A stretch of DNA of 64,000 bases from Sphingobacterium zeae. GTDB lineage: Bacteria; Bacteroidota; Bacteroidia; Sphingobacteriales; Sphingobacteriaceae. Made by a program: the position numbers and the translations under genes. The stretch is from NCBI RefSeq assembly GCF_030818895.1, contig NZ_JAUTBA010000001.1:3286001-3350000 (forward strand), in the 5' to 3' direction. Position 1 is the stretch's first letter. Every line of letters begins with the position of its first letter. Positions 27,507 to 35,259 of the stretch are shown here, piece after piece. The notes below the pieces were generated by a model. That model worked only from the letters and a program-made list of their open reading frames with translations. It was not told where the DNA came from and did not search any database.

Positions 27507-28151
27507 TTAGCTAATGGATAATTTACCCAGGTAAACACTCGGAGAAGTCTTGATACCATCCTGATGACCGGTAAATACCCAGCCTTCCAGCGTGTCACCG
27601 GAGTAGCTAGTAGGTAGCTTGAAACTCATACTTGCTTCTTCGCGAGTCGCAGACTCCAGGATACTAAAGAAATTCTTGCTGCTGTTGTACATGAGCAGAA
27701 TAACAGAATCGCCGGCGAACGCGTTAAGTTTGTTGAACTGCGGCTCCCATGTCAACATGATCTCCTGCGGAAAAGCTTCTGACCATTCCGCACCCATCAA
27801 CGTTGCCAATGAGCCCTTGGAAATAACGATCTTTGCATAATCTATTTCAAATGCAGGGTAAGTACCTGTGACGCCACCATAATTCAGGAGATATTGTAGC
27901 GCCTTGTTGTAGCCTGTTGCTTTACTCTGCAATTTGTCCGAATAGCCCAGGTTGAGTAGATCCTTGATCGGCGATAGAAAAGCTACCGCGGTTGCAAATC
28001 TTGCCCGCTGTGCAATCTGTCCTTCACTCGCTTTTTTGCTTGTAATCTTGGAGAGTGAGCGGACATAATCCACACCTCGCCAACTGCTTCCTATTACACT
28101 TCCTACTTTCCCAGAGTAAGCTCCGTGTATACCTTTTAAAAATCTTGCCAT
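27507..28151 (-). CDS. DUF6266 family protein
   Basis: A 214-residue protein of the DUF6266 family of Bacteroidota. The N-terminus has the marks of the family: GAYSGKVGSVIGSSWRGVDYVRS, then an ARFATAVAFLSPIKDLLNLGY helix. The rest is strand-rich, probably a carbohydrate- or protein-binding type sandwich (inference). Genes of this family often sit in accessory loci. It is the first gene of the minus-strand cassette. Confidence 0.75.
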   Translation of the reverse strand: MARFLKGIHGAYSGKVGSVIGSSWRGVDYVRSLSKITSKKASEGQIAQRARFATAVAFLSPIKDLLNLGYSDKLQSKATGYNKALQYLLNYGGVTGTYPAFEIDYAKIVISKGSLATLMGAEWSEAFPQEIMLTWEPQFNKLNAFAGDSVILLMYNSSKNFFSILESATREEASMSFKLPTSYSGDTLEGWVFTGHQDGIKTSPSVYLGKLSIS

Positions 28152-28321
28152 GATTATACATGTTTAAATAATAAATAGTTACGACTGTCATGAGCAGTCT
28201 TTGTTTTGCTAGCAAGAGCTAAATTAGCATGACTTTTTTCAGTAGAAGGATAAATGCAGGGATTGATAGTACACGGATGGCCATGCTGTCATTGCCTGTC
28301 AACTTTAACAGATAGGCAGCC

Positions 28322-28560
28322 CCTCGGCAGTCCTTTGAGTCGTTAAGGGATTGTATTCGGGACATCTTCGGAAAAGATTGCAGACAGCTTCGACACCACT
28401 TCGGCTGCTGTTCGGGTATTGTTCGGGTGCTGTTCGACTGGGAGTCGAAGCCGACTCGAAGCGTTGTCGAAGCCCACCCGAAGGAGCGTCGAAGATGTCC
28501 CGTAGCTGTGTCGAAGCAAAGTCGAAGGATAGCCATAGCGTCGCCGAACAGGTGCCGAAG
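28322..28560. repeat. inverted array of 11-bp phased TTCG / CGAAG motifs
   Basis: On the right arm YCGAAG-like hexamers start at 28445, 28456, 28467, 28478, 28489, 28500, 28511, 28522, 28533, 28544 and 28555, exactly 11 bases apart. On the left arm YTTCGR-like hexamers start at 28322, 28333, 28355, 28366, 28388, 28399, 28410, 28421 and 28432 with the same spacing; units expected at 28344 and 28377 are lost. Units at 28500 and 28533 on the right are degenerate too, and these are the mirror positions. The centre of symmetry is 28441. The spacing is not a multiple of three, so coding is not the reason for it; frames here give an 11-residue repeat as a by-product. Confidence 0.9.
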
Positions 28561-28603
28561 CGTAGCGACGTGAAAGAGCTTGCGTTCGCTTGCTCCCAGA
28601 AAA

Positions 28604-28627
28604 TAAAAAAAGAGCCAAAAGGCTCCT
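28604..28627 (-). terminator. terminator of the HTH gene
   Basis: Stem GAGCC/GGCTC (28612-28616 and 28621-28625) with a loop of four A and A/T runs on both sides. It lies 15 bases after the stop codon of the minus-strand HTH gene. Confidence 0.7.
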
Positions 28628-28641
28628 TTTTTTACAACACG

Positions 28642-28968
28642 CTAAATCCGCCCTTTGCGTCTGCTCTCTTCCAGTTGCTGGTGTAAATCTGACAAGTAAT
28701 AATAGTGCCGCTTGCCCAGCTTCCTCGGCCTAAGCTTTCCTTCGCGGACCAGCCGGTAATACTTCGATTCAGAGATACCCAATTTGTCGAGCACATCAGC
28801 GATATCAAGCATATGATCCAGTTCGGAAGGTATCTCCGCTGTGTCCGTAGATACTTTATTCATTTCTTCCGTTATATGGGTCAATATCGCTTTCAATAAG
28901 GAGGTTATGACCTCCAAAAGGTCACATATGCGATTCATTAAATTTAACATAACCATGCAATTAAACAT
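28642..28968 (-). CDS. helix-turn-helix (excisionase-like) protein
   Basis: Up to 108 residues; Met codons at 28956, 28950 and 28938 are possible alternative starts. The C-terminal half is a MerR/excisionase-type winged helix: MLDIADVLDKLGISESKYYRLVREGKL then KLGKRHYYYLSDL. The N-terminal half is one long amphipathic helix that could dimerise. Such proteins are common in Bacteroidota mobile elements as regulators or directionality factors. It probably regulates or mobilises this accessory region. Confidence 0.75.
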   Translation of the reverse strand: MFNCMVMLNLMNRICDLLEVITSLLKAILTHITEEMNKVSTDTAEIPSELDHMLDIADVLDKLGISESKYYRLVREGKLRPRKLGKRHYYYLSDLHQQLEESRRKGRI

Positions 28969-29050
28969 GCTGGTCGCCGAAACGAGTCACTTTGCACAAT
29001 TGGCACTGTGCAGCGGCTCCATCACCACAGCGTTAGACAATACTTCTGTT

Positions 29051-30274
29051 TTAAGCCAGATTAAATTCCTCTTCCAATTTGCTTTCATCTAGCGTATCTA
29101 TTATTCCCCAAAAATTATTGATGTTGTTGCGCAGCTCACGCGAGGGCGTGACCATTATTTTGAGCTTATCCTCCGGCAACAATCGATGTAGTTTCTCCTT
29201 GATCTCAGCGGTAAGTTCCAACATGGTGGGCCGATTTACGGGCACGCGAAAATAGAGCATATTGACATACACTCTCGCCCGTATTTTAACCAACCATGGA
29301 TTTTCACGCAGTGCTTTGGTTGTCACCTCTATCCGACATAACTTTCCGTCATGCAGATAGACATCTGCCGTACGTTGTTGTTTATAGATGATCACCGCGT
29401 GTAGGCATTTTATCGTGGTTCCGTCTGTCGGTTCTTTATCCTCCCATTTACGCAAAAGGTAGACCATCAGTGCTAGCCGATCCCGATCGCGCTGCCACAG
29501 ATTGAACAGTGTAGCCTGGGATTCTGATTTTGTCACAGCTGGAAGATCGATTGCTGTCGTGTGGACATTGTTCCGGGATAGCTGCCTTGGGCTCTTAACC
29601 AGCAGGTCGGTCGCATGTTCAAGAGAATCTCTATTTTCACCAGTTTCGGATGCACCTGCTACTAAAAGTGGCTCGTGATCTTGATCGAGCTGTGACTTGG
29701 ACTCCGGCGGTATCTGAATCGCCGTGTGAACAAAGGATTGCCAATCGAGCAATACCCATTTTGGAAAGCGATTTACCAACAGTACATAGGCGGTCACTAT
29801 GGGAAAGAAAAACCAAAAATCAGTGGTCAGATACCATCGCGAAAGCAAGATCAATCCCGGCCTGTGCGGTAGCAATACTTCCAGTACGACCCCGTGGATG
29901 GCTAGGACAATACCGGATGCGCAGAGCAGATAGATCATAAAATTCAGCTTGGTATTCCTACTGAACCGCTGCCTTACCACCAAGGCTGCATGTATGTAGC
30001 TGATCAGCATAGCGTAGACCAGCAACAGCAACACCGTGCCGATCCATACCGCCATAAAACGCTTGCTCTGGATACGGCCGAGCATCTCGCTGCCGGCAGA
30101 ACCCACATTGATGATCAAAGCAAAGATAATGCAAAAGAAAAAATGAAGTGGATAATAGCATATGTGGCTCCATCGGGCAATAATAGTCTTTAATAAATAC
30201 GGAAATAATCTTCTACTTTTATTTAAATTCTCCGATCGCATAAGGAATACAAATTGGTCTGGTGATTGATTCAA
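29051..30274 (-). CDS. membrane protein with C-terminal LytTR-like DNA-binding domain
   Basis: A 407-residue protein. Residues 40-190 contain about four hydrophobic helices; a polar linker follows (about 200-270). The C-terminal part, HAVIIYKQQRTADVYLHDGK...LVKIRARVYVNMLYF..., resembles the LytTR domain in strand order and in the R-x-x-VN segment. A membrane-bound transcription regulator is the likely role. The LytTR match is by eye and the key residues are divergent. It is divergent from the small gene at 30437 and may control it or the AraC gene. Confidence 0.55.
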   Translation of the reverse strand: MNQSPDQFVFLMRSENLNKSRRLFPYLLKTIIARWSHICYYPLHFFFCIIFALIINVGSAGSEMLGRIQSKRFMAVWIGTVLLLLVYAMLISYIHAALVVRQRFSRNTKLNFMIYLLCASGIVLAIHGVVLEVLLPHRPGLILLSRWYLTTDFWFFFPIVTAYVLLVNRFPKWVLLDWQSFVHTAIQIPPESKSQLDQDHEPLLVAGASETGENRDSLEHATDLLVKSPRQLSRNNVHTTAIDLPAVTKSESQATLFNLWQRDRDRLALMVYLLRKWEDKEPTDGTTIKCLHAVIIYKQQRTADVYLHDGKLCRIEVTTKALRENPWLVKIRARVYVNMLYFRVPVNRPTMLELTAEIKEKLHRLLPEDKLKIMVTPSRELRNNINNFWGIIDTLDESKLEEEFNLA

Positions 30275-30290
30275 AATAAAACACTTACCT

Positions 30291-30298
30291 CAAATTTA
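30291..30298 (-). promoter_or_regulatory. -7 box for the membrane LytTR-like gene
   Basis: Minus-strand TAAATTTG fits TAnnTTTG and lies 17 bases before the start at 30274. No -33 partner is clear. Confidence 0.3.
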
Positions 30299-30436
30299 CA
30301 AAATTTCTTTAAAATAATACTAATTTCCCGATGAAACATTCCGTCAAAATGTACCGAATCCAGTCATATCTGACCAAACAATTTGTTTTCTATGGTTTTA
30401 GCTGATTTATTTGTGGTTTTACGTAACAGCAAAAAT

Positions 30437-30838
30437 ATGAAAAGAACATTTGACCAAGCAGGTGTCAACGACCTGCAGCTAAAAGTATTGACCCTTCCTT
30501 ATGCCGAGCGTCTTCCTATCATCAACTCCGTCATGAGCGATTTTGTCGGCTTTATGCATGCCTATTTTGAGCTACGCCTCAGCCAGATCCAATATCTAAA
30601 CACCATGTCTCTTGCACTCAAAACCGAACTTAGCATTGGGATTGCCGACAGCTGGAACAACGGTCAAGCCGTTGACTTCCAAAAGAACAGCAGCTCGGTC
30701 GATGAAGAAAAAGACACACCAAAGGACATCATCCTTTCACGATACAATTCATCCAGTGACCTACCTGTTACGAACAGATTGTTGCCGACAGGTTATTTTT
30801 CTATCCGCATTGTCTATCGGCATACCGCAGGCAGCTAA
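30437..30838 (+). CDS. protein of unknown function
   Basis: About 133 residues from the ATG at 30437 (MKRTFDQAGVNDLQLK). An upstream Met would add a hydrophobic, poorly coding stretch. The first 75 residues are helical and contain LPYAERLPIINSVMSDFVGFMHAYFELRL; the end is polar. No domain is recognised. It lies between the divergent LytTR-like gene and the AraC gene and may belong to either circuit. Confidence 0.5.
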   Translation: MKRTFDQAGVNDLQLKVLTLPYAERLPIINSVMSDFVGFMHAYFELRLSQIQYLNTMSLALKTELSIGIADSWNNGQAVDFQKNSSSVDEEKDTPKDIILSRYNSSSDLPVTNRLLPTGYFSIRIVYRHTAGS

Positions 30839-30889
30839 TCCACGTTTCTCCGAAACGGACGTGGCCTATTCCCCAAAAATACCAGCGCT

Positions 30890-31900
30890 ATGCGGACCCC
30901 ATCATTCAGGTTGATAGAAGAAGAAATGGATTTTGTGAGCAAGAGTACGCTCACAAAATCCTTTCAACAGCGGTTGCCCGGTAGCCGGACCCGACTGCTA
31001 TGCCATCCACAAATTTGTCTGTTTGAGGAGTATCTGCAGACCGGCAATTTGGAGAGCTATTGCTATCAGTTCGAAGTGCATAGCTTAACAACAATCCGTT
31101 TTGAGATATCCAGTCCGCAGACCCATCTGCTCTACCATCTCGTAGGGCATGCTCCGATCCATTACAGCCAGCCACAGGTCAAAGAAACCTTTATTTTCCG
31201 CCCGCGGCATGGTGCGTTTCTCTATGCCCCCGAAACTGAAATTAGAGTAAAATTTGAACCCGGAACATATCTCATTCAAGGGTTTACCTTACCGTTGAAT
31301 CTGCTTCATATCGGCGGCGTTCCCGGCTTTGGGTATCTCTCCAGCGTGATCGCAGCACATAAAGGCAAGCTTGCACAGTACCGAGTCAGCCTGGACTTTG
31401 CCGCTTTGGAGCAGACCCGACAGTTATTTGCTGAGCTCACGAGGGAACTCAGCAAGAAGCCGTTGATACCCAAAAGTATTATACTTCACAAAATTCAGGA
31501 TCTGCTCCTTCTGAGCAAAAATAAGCTACTCAAAGCGCAGGGTCTCCTGAGCCATCATGACTATTTGGCTCTACAGGCCCGAGCGCTGATCAGCAAGCGG
31601 ATCGAAGAAACGGAAGAGCGGATTTTGATCGGAGATATTGCTGCTACGCTGCACGTTGCAAAAGATCAACTCAACAGATACCATATGCAGCGCTATGGTG
31701 AGACGCTATTGCATTTTCGCAACCAAGTATTGGCCGACAAGGCAAAGCATCTGCTGGATCGAAAAATGCCTGTACAGCTTGTTTCGGACTTTTGTGGCTT
31801 TGGTCAGATTTCTAGTTTTACCCGATTTTTTAAAAATGAGACCGGGTTATCTCCGACTGCCTACCAACAGCTTACCTTTAATCCCAAAAAGCAGGGGTAG
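30890..31900 (+). CDS. AraC family transcriptional regulator
   Basis: A 336-residue regulator with an N-terminal sensing part and a C-terminal AraC-type double helix-turn-helix. The second recognition unit is seen in DFCGFGQISSFTRFFKNETGLSPTAYQQ. The sensing domain is not matched to a ligand class. Starts at 30890 and at 30926 (MDFVSKSTL) are both possible; the second lies just before a perfect hairpin inside the coding sequence. It may control the downstream SusC/SusD locus or the small gene at 32394. Confidence 0.85.
   Translation: MRTPSFRLIEEEMDFVSKSTLTKSFQQRLPGSRTRLLCHPQICLFEEYLQTGNLESYCYQFEVHSLTTIRFEISSPQTHLLYHLVGHAPIHYSQPQVKETFIFRPRHGAFLYAPETEIRVKFEPGTYLIQGFTLPLNLLHIGGVPGFGYLSSVIAAHKGKLAQYRVSLDFAALEQTRQLFAELTRELSKKPLIPKSIILHKIQDLLLLSKNKLLKAQGLLSHHDYLALQARALISKRIEETEERILIGDIAATLHVAKDQLNRYHMQRYGETLLHFRNQVLADKAKHLLDRKMPVQLVSDFCGFGQISSFTRFFKNETGLSPTAYQQLTFNPKKQG
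30929..30962. repeat. perfect 13-bp inverted repeat at the AraC gene start
   Basis: Arms GGATTTTGTGAGC (30929-30941) and its exact complement (30950-30962) with an 8-base loop. It lies inside the first codons of the AraC gene and could be an autoregulatory operator or a translation-control hairpin. Confidence 0.75.
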
Positions 31901-32393
31901 GTTTAGATTCACGGATTTTGTCAAATCCTGATTCGCTTTATGTCAAATTATGCGCAGCGTCGGTCACTATCTTTGAATTATGAACCATATACCCATAGGA
32001 CTGGGTGAATTTATAAACAAAGAAGTATGATCAAGCAAGAGCGTATACAGCGTACACAACGAGTCAGGGTAAATTCGCTAAATGAACAACCATTCGCCGC
32101 GGATATGAGCGCCTCACGTCGGCAATGGCCTTCGCAACTGGTGCAGCGAAAATATTCTGGCTTGTCGAAGATGAAACTTTTGCTTTCAGTGACCTGCTGC
32201 TGTGCTGGTCCTGTACGTGACAGGCACGGCCGCAGGTTTACCACATTCCCGTGTGGCGGTACGATACAGCATTTACGTGAAAAGGGCTGGCCTCATGCGG
32301 CGTTTCGGTCAGCCCGGCAGAATCTGTGAAACCGGATACATCTTGGGTGTAGCTGATTAATGAACAAGATTTGACTAATTAAAATTTTGCACT
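31901..32393. other. gap before the small-protein gene
   Basis: About 490 bases. One frame (32027-32329, plus strand) could give 100 residues but is rich in Arg and of odd composition, with no domain, so it is not called. A promoter-like box lies at 31968. The DNA is richer in GC than the flanking genes. Confidence 0.5.
31968..31975 (+). promoter_or_regulatory. -7 box upstream of the small-protein gene
   Basis: TATCTTTG matches TAnnTTTG. It would start a transcript near 31983 that runs through a poorly coding leader of about 410 bases to the 70-residue gene at 32394. Confidence 0.4.
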
Positions 32394-32606
32394 ATGGCAC
32401 TATTTCAATTGAATGATCCAAGTGACCCTGGTAATCCAGACAGTTATTCAGCAGGATCACCTGGTTGTTCGGGCAATAATCAAATCTGTACTATCGACGC
32501 TCCTAATGTTGGGGGAAAACCAGATATTACAGAAGATTTGAGAAACGAAATGCTCGAAGCTTTAAATACCAGGACGAATACATCGCATGTGACATTAAAG
32601 TCGTAG
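32394..32606 (+). CDS. small protein with conserved-type Cys pair
   Basis: A 70-residue protein, acidic, without a signal peptide. It starts MALFQLNDPSDPGNPDSYS, then has GCSGNNQICTID with two Cys eight residues apart, and ends in a helical EDLRNEMLEALNTRTN segment. It resembles small Bacteroidota proteins with a CSGxNQICxI core, recalled from general knowledge only. It converges on the thioredoxin-like gene with a shared terminator. A peptide-type product or a substrate of the redox protein is possible, but nothing shows this. Confidence 0.6.
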   Translation: MALFQLNDPSDPGNPDSYSAGSPGCSGNNQICTIDAPNVGGKPDITEDLRNEMLEALNTRTNTSHVTLKS

Positions 32607-32623
32607 ACATGCCATTTTAATTA

Positions 32624-32649
32624 TAGGGTGCATATTTTTATGCACCCTA
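32624..32649. terminator. bidirectional terminator
   Basis: A perfect 11-base stem (TAGGGTGCATA, 32624-32634, with 32639-32649) and a four-T loop between two convergent genes. Confidence 0.85.
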
Positions 32650-32655
32650 AGTTGT

Positions 32656-33879
32656 TTAATCTGCCAATACAAAAACCTCTGTTGCTCTCTTTGCCTTGAC
32701 AAGATCATAACCTGCATCAAGTAGTAACGATCTAAGTTCATCAAAAGACTGATGAGATCGCGCTGGAATTTTGTTATCCAATGTACTTTCATCCAGAATA
32801 ACAGGATATGCACTATTGAGGTCTACCATAAATACAAAATCTCTTTTGGACTGGCCGACATCCTGCATATTTTTACTTTTACCCTTACCATCAATAATAA
32901 CCCAACAATCAATCATTCTTTTTTCTATCGATGTCTTTACATGTAATCTATTGTCGAGATCCTGAATAATACTTCCCATTCGCTTATCTTTTGATTTCCG
33001 TTCTGTAAATTCAAATTCGTACGAGATCGCATTTTTTAATAACCAATCTTCTTCGTAGCCATCCCGATCGGAGACATAACTATATTTTTCCGGATGGGTT
33101 GATTCTATTATGATCCGATCAGCTTTCATATATGGCAATCGCTTAGTTTTTCCATAAGCATGCATATAGGCCGAAAGTATCGGCACATTGATCATATACT
33201 CCCTTATACTGCTCGAATCAGACGAAATATCCGTACCATACTTGGTATCAGCATCTGGAATATAACCAGTCAGAGCAGCGTACGATCTTAGGGGGTAACG
33301 AAGATCCTTCAGTGATTTCGAATAATCAAAGGTTTTAAAATCATTTTTCTGAGGCACATCAAGTTTACCCTCTTTAAGCATGGTATTTACCATCTTTTCA
33401 TCCAGGTATTCCACATGAGTAATTCCTTTCACTAGACCATCGAGAATCCATACCACGTGTGAAACGGTCTGATGCGGAAAAAGCGTTTTTAGATTCTTAT
33501 CTTCAACAATAAATTTCAAATCTGTGGCAGCTATAATATCATTTAACTTTCTCATTTTAGCTATCCGGCCGCGATCCTCATACGTTACAGGATAAATCTG
33601 AATATCTTTTCCAAATTTCTTGGCAACCTGAGACAGCCTAGGCAGCGCGGCTATACAACTCATACAAGACGAATTCATAAAGTCAAGAATGACAAGACGC
33701 GCAGCCGCCTGTTGTGAAAACTTTCCTAACGGGACACCATCTTCAAGAGTACCCATATCCACATTGGGCATTTTCATTCCAGTAGTCAATGTATCTGCCT
33801 GAGAGGTGCTACAATAAGCAGTATGTATTGTATGCAATAACAAAGCTATAACACACATATTTTTAATCAATTTTTTCAT
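32656..33879 (-). CDS. TlpA-like thioredoxin-fold protein with long C-terminal domain
   Basis: A 407-residue exported protein. A signal peptide is followed by a thioredoxin-like domain with the redox pair Cys72-Met-Ser-Cys75 (NSSCMSCIAALPRL). Residues from about 190 on form a domain of unknown function typical of proteins next to SusC/SusD pairs in Sphingobacteriaceae. It lies one base from the susD stop, so it is the third gene of the operon. A role in periplasmic disulfide reduction linked to the transported substrate is inferred. Confidence 0.78.
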   Translation of the reverse strand: MKKLIKNMCVIALLLHTIHTAYCSTSQADTLTTGMKMPNVDMGTLEDGVPLGKFSQQAAARLVILDFMNSSCMSCIAALPRLSQVAKKFGKDIQIYPVTYEDRGRIAKMRKLNDIIAATDLKFIVEDKNLKTLFPHQTVSHVVWILDGLVKGITHVEYLDEKMVNTMLKEGKLDVPQKNDFKTFDYSKSLKDLRYPLRSYAALTGYIPDADTKYGTDISSDSSSIREYMINVPILSAYMHAYGKTKRLPYMKADRIIIESTHPEKYSYVSDRDGYEEDWLLKNAISYEFEFTERKSKDKRMGSIIQDLDNRLHVKTSIEKRMIDCWVIIDGKGKSKNMQDVGQSKRDFVFMVDLNSAYPVILDESTLDNKIPARSHQSFDELRSLLLDAGYDLVKAKRATEVFVLAD

Positions 33880-33880
33880 T

Positions 33881-35236
33881 TTAGCGTTCAGTTTGAGTCA
33901 GCGAAGAATTGTTGAGGACAGTAAATGATATCAAAAAAGTATATTGAGGAGCATTCGGATGTAATTCTGCCAGCTTTTCTGGCCACGATCTTTTTAAAGT
34001 CACTTCCGTTTCAGCCTTGAGGTTCAATCTTTTTAGATCTGGCCAGCGCCGCTGGCGCATAATCAATTCTTTTCTCCTTTCCTGTAAGATAAAATTCAAT
34101 AGTGTAACCTGATCAGTATCTGTACGATCTGTATACGTACCAGATTTCCACCGCGACCGTAACAGATCGTTGATATCCTTAAGTGCCAAGGCAATCTTGC
34201 CTAGCCGAGCATTTGATTCAGCCCTGATAAGATATATCTCGTCTACAGCCAAGCCACTGAATGGAGCCTGATTCAAAACACCGTCGTAATTTCCCTTGAA
34301 AGAATAGGTACCATCGTTATTATTGATAAAAAACACTGTCCTTCGCAGATCGTTAGCCTGATAAGTTTCCATTAATGCTGCAGACACTTTCCAACGTGTG
34401 CGGGTATAGGTCGCACTCCCACTTGAAATAGCCTGAAATAACACCTCCGTATTAAATCTCGAAATCGGCGTATTGCTCGACTGGTTCAGCACATTGAAGT
34501 CCAATAAAGATGCATTTCGTTGCAGACATTTATCTGCATAATAGGCAGCCTGCTCATAATCTTGGAGATAAAGATATACTCTTGCCAATAAAGCTAAACT
34601 GGCTGTATAAGAGGGTCTAGAAGCCTTATCATTGTTATCTTTCAGTAGCTCGGTAGCCGACAGTAAATCGGCTAGCAACTGCTCATAGAATTCACCAATG
34701 GTCACTCTGGGACTACGCTCCTCAATATTCGGCGTTTTACGGTAAGGAATAGCCATTTTATTTGCATTGCTTTTATCCGCTCTGGGCACATCCACAAATA
34801 GTTCACCCAACGCTAGATGCGCATAAGCCCTAAAAAATAAGGCTTTACCTTTCAGTTGTTGCGAGCGATCATTGCTGGGTAACTCATCCATCATTGCAAG
34901 TACTTGATTGGCATTATAGACCACCCGATAAGGCGCAGACCATTGCGTGGCTGGTGGAGCAGCCTGTATATTCCATACAAACAGGTCCCTATCTTCATCA
35001 ATCGTGATCGCAGACCAATCTGAATAGCTCATTTGAAAATTGTCGCTACACAATTCACCGATATAAGGATAGCCTTGATTTAACATGCTATAATTGTCCA
35101 TTAAGGCCTCTCCATCTTCAATCGATTCTGGAATAGCCATTTTTAGATCAGCTTTTTTGTCTAAAAATTTATCACAGCCAGTCAAGGTAAACAGTAGGGC
35201 TGTGATAAATAAAATAGGATATCTTTTCATTCTCAA
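33881..35236 (-). CDS. RagB/SusD family nutrient-binding lipoprotein
   Basis: A 451-residue outer-membrane lipoprotein (signal ending LTGC). TPR-like helices such as FFRAYAHLALGELF and ARVYLYLQDYEQAAYYADKC and the C-terminal LILQERRKELIMRQRRWPDLKRL are typical of SusD. It forms the lid of the SusC channel encoded just upstream. The ligand cannot be told. At 451 residues it is at the short end of the family but looks complete. Confidence 0.9.
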   Translation of the reverse strand: MRMKRYPILFITALLFTLTGCDKFLDKKADLKMAIPESIEDGEALMDNYSMLNQGYPYIGELCSDNFQMSYSDWSAITIDEDRDLFVWNIQAAPPATQWSAPYRVVYNANQVLAMMDELPSNDRSQQLKGKALFFRAYAHLALGELFVDVPRADKSNANKMAIPYRKTPNIEERSPRVTIGEFYEQLLADLLSATELLKDNNDKASRPSYTASLALLARVYLYLQDYEQAAYYADKCLQRNASLLDFNVLNQSSNTPISRFNTEVLFQAISSGSATYTRTRWKVSAALMETYQANDLRRTVFFINNNDGTYSFKGNYDGVLNQAPFSGLAVDEIYLIRAESNARLGKIALALKDINDLLRSRWKSGTYTDRTDTDQVTLLNFILQERRKELIMRQRRWPDLKRLNLKAETEVTLKRSWPEKLAELHPNAPQYTFLISFTVLNNSSLTQTER

Positions 35237-35259
35237 TTCGTGTTAGATTGCAATTCGAT

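Noticed and set aside
28322..28560. CRISPR array
   Set aside because: Units are 6 bases every 11 bases and inverted around a centre; there are no 20-40 base repeats and spacers and no cas genes.
28343..28686. Open frames on both strands across the phased array (91, 105 and 111 residues)
   Set aside because: They follow the 11-bp repeat and give low-complexity 11-residue repeats in every frame; there is no domain or start context.
32011..32329. Frames of 77 and 100 residues on the two strands
   Set aside because: Arg-rich, odd composition, no domain; treated as non-coding leader, though a degenerate gene cannot be excluded.
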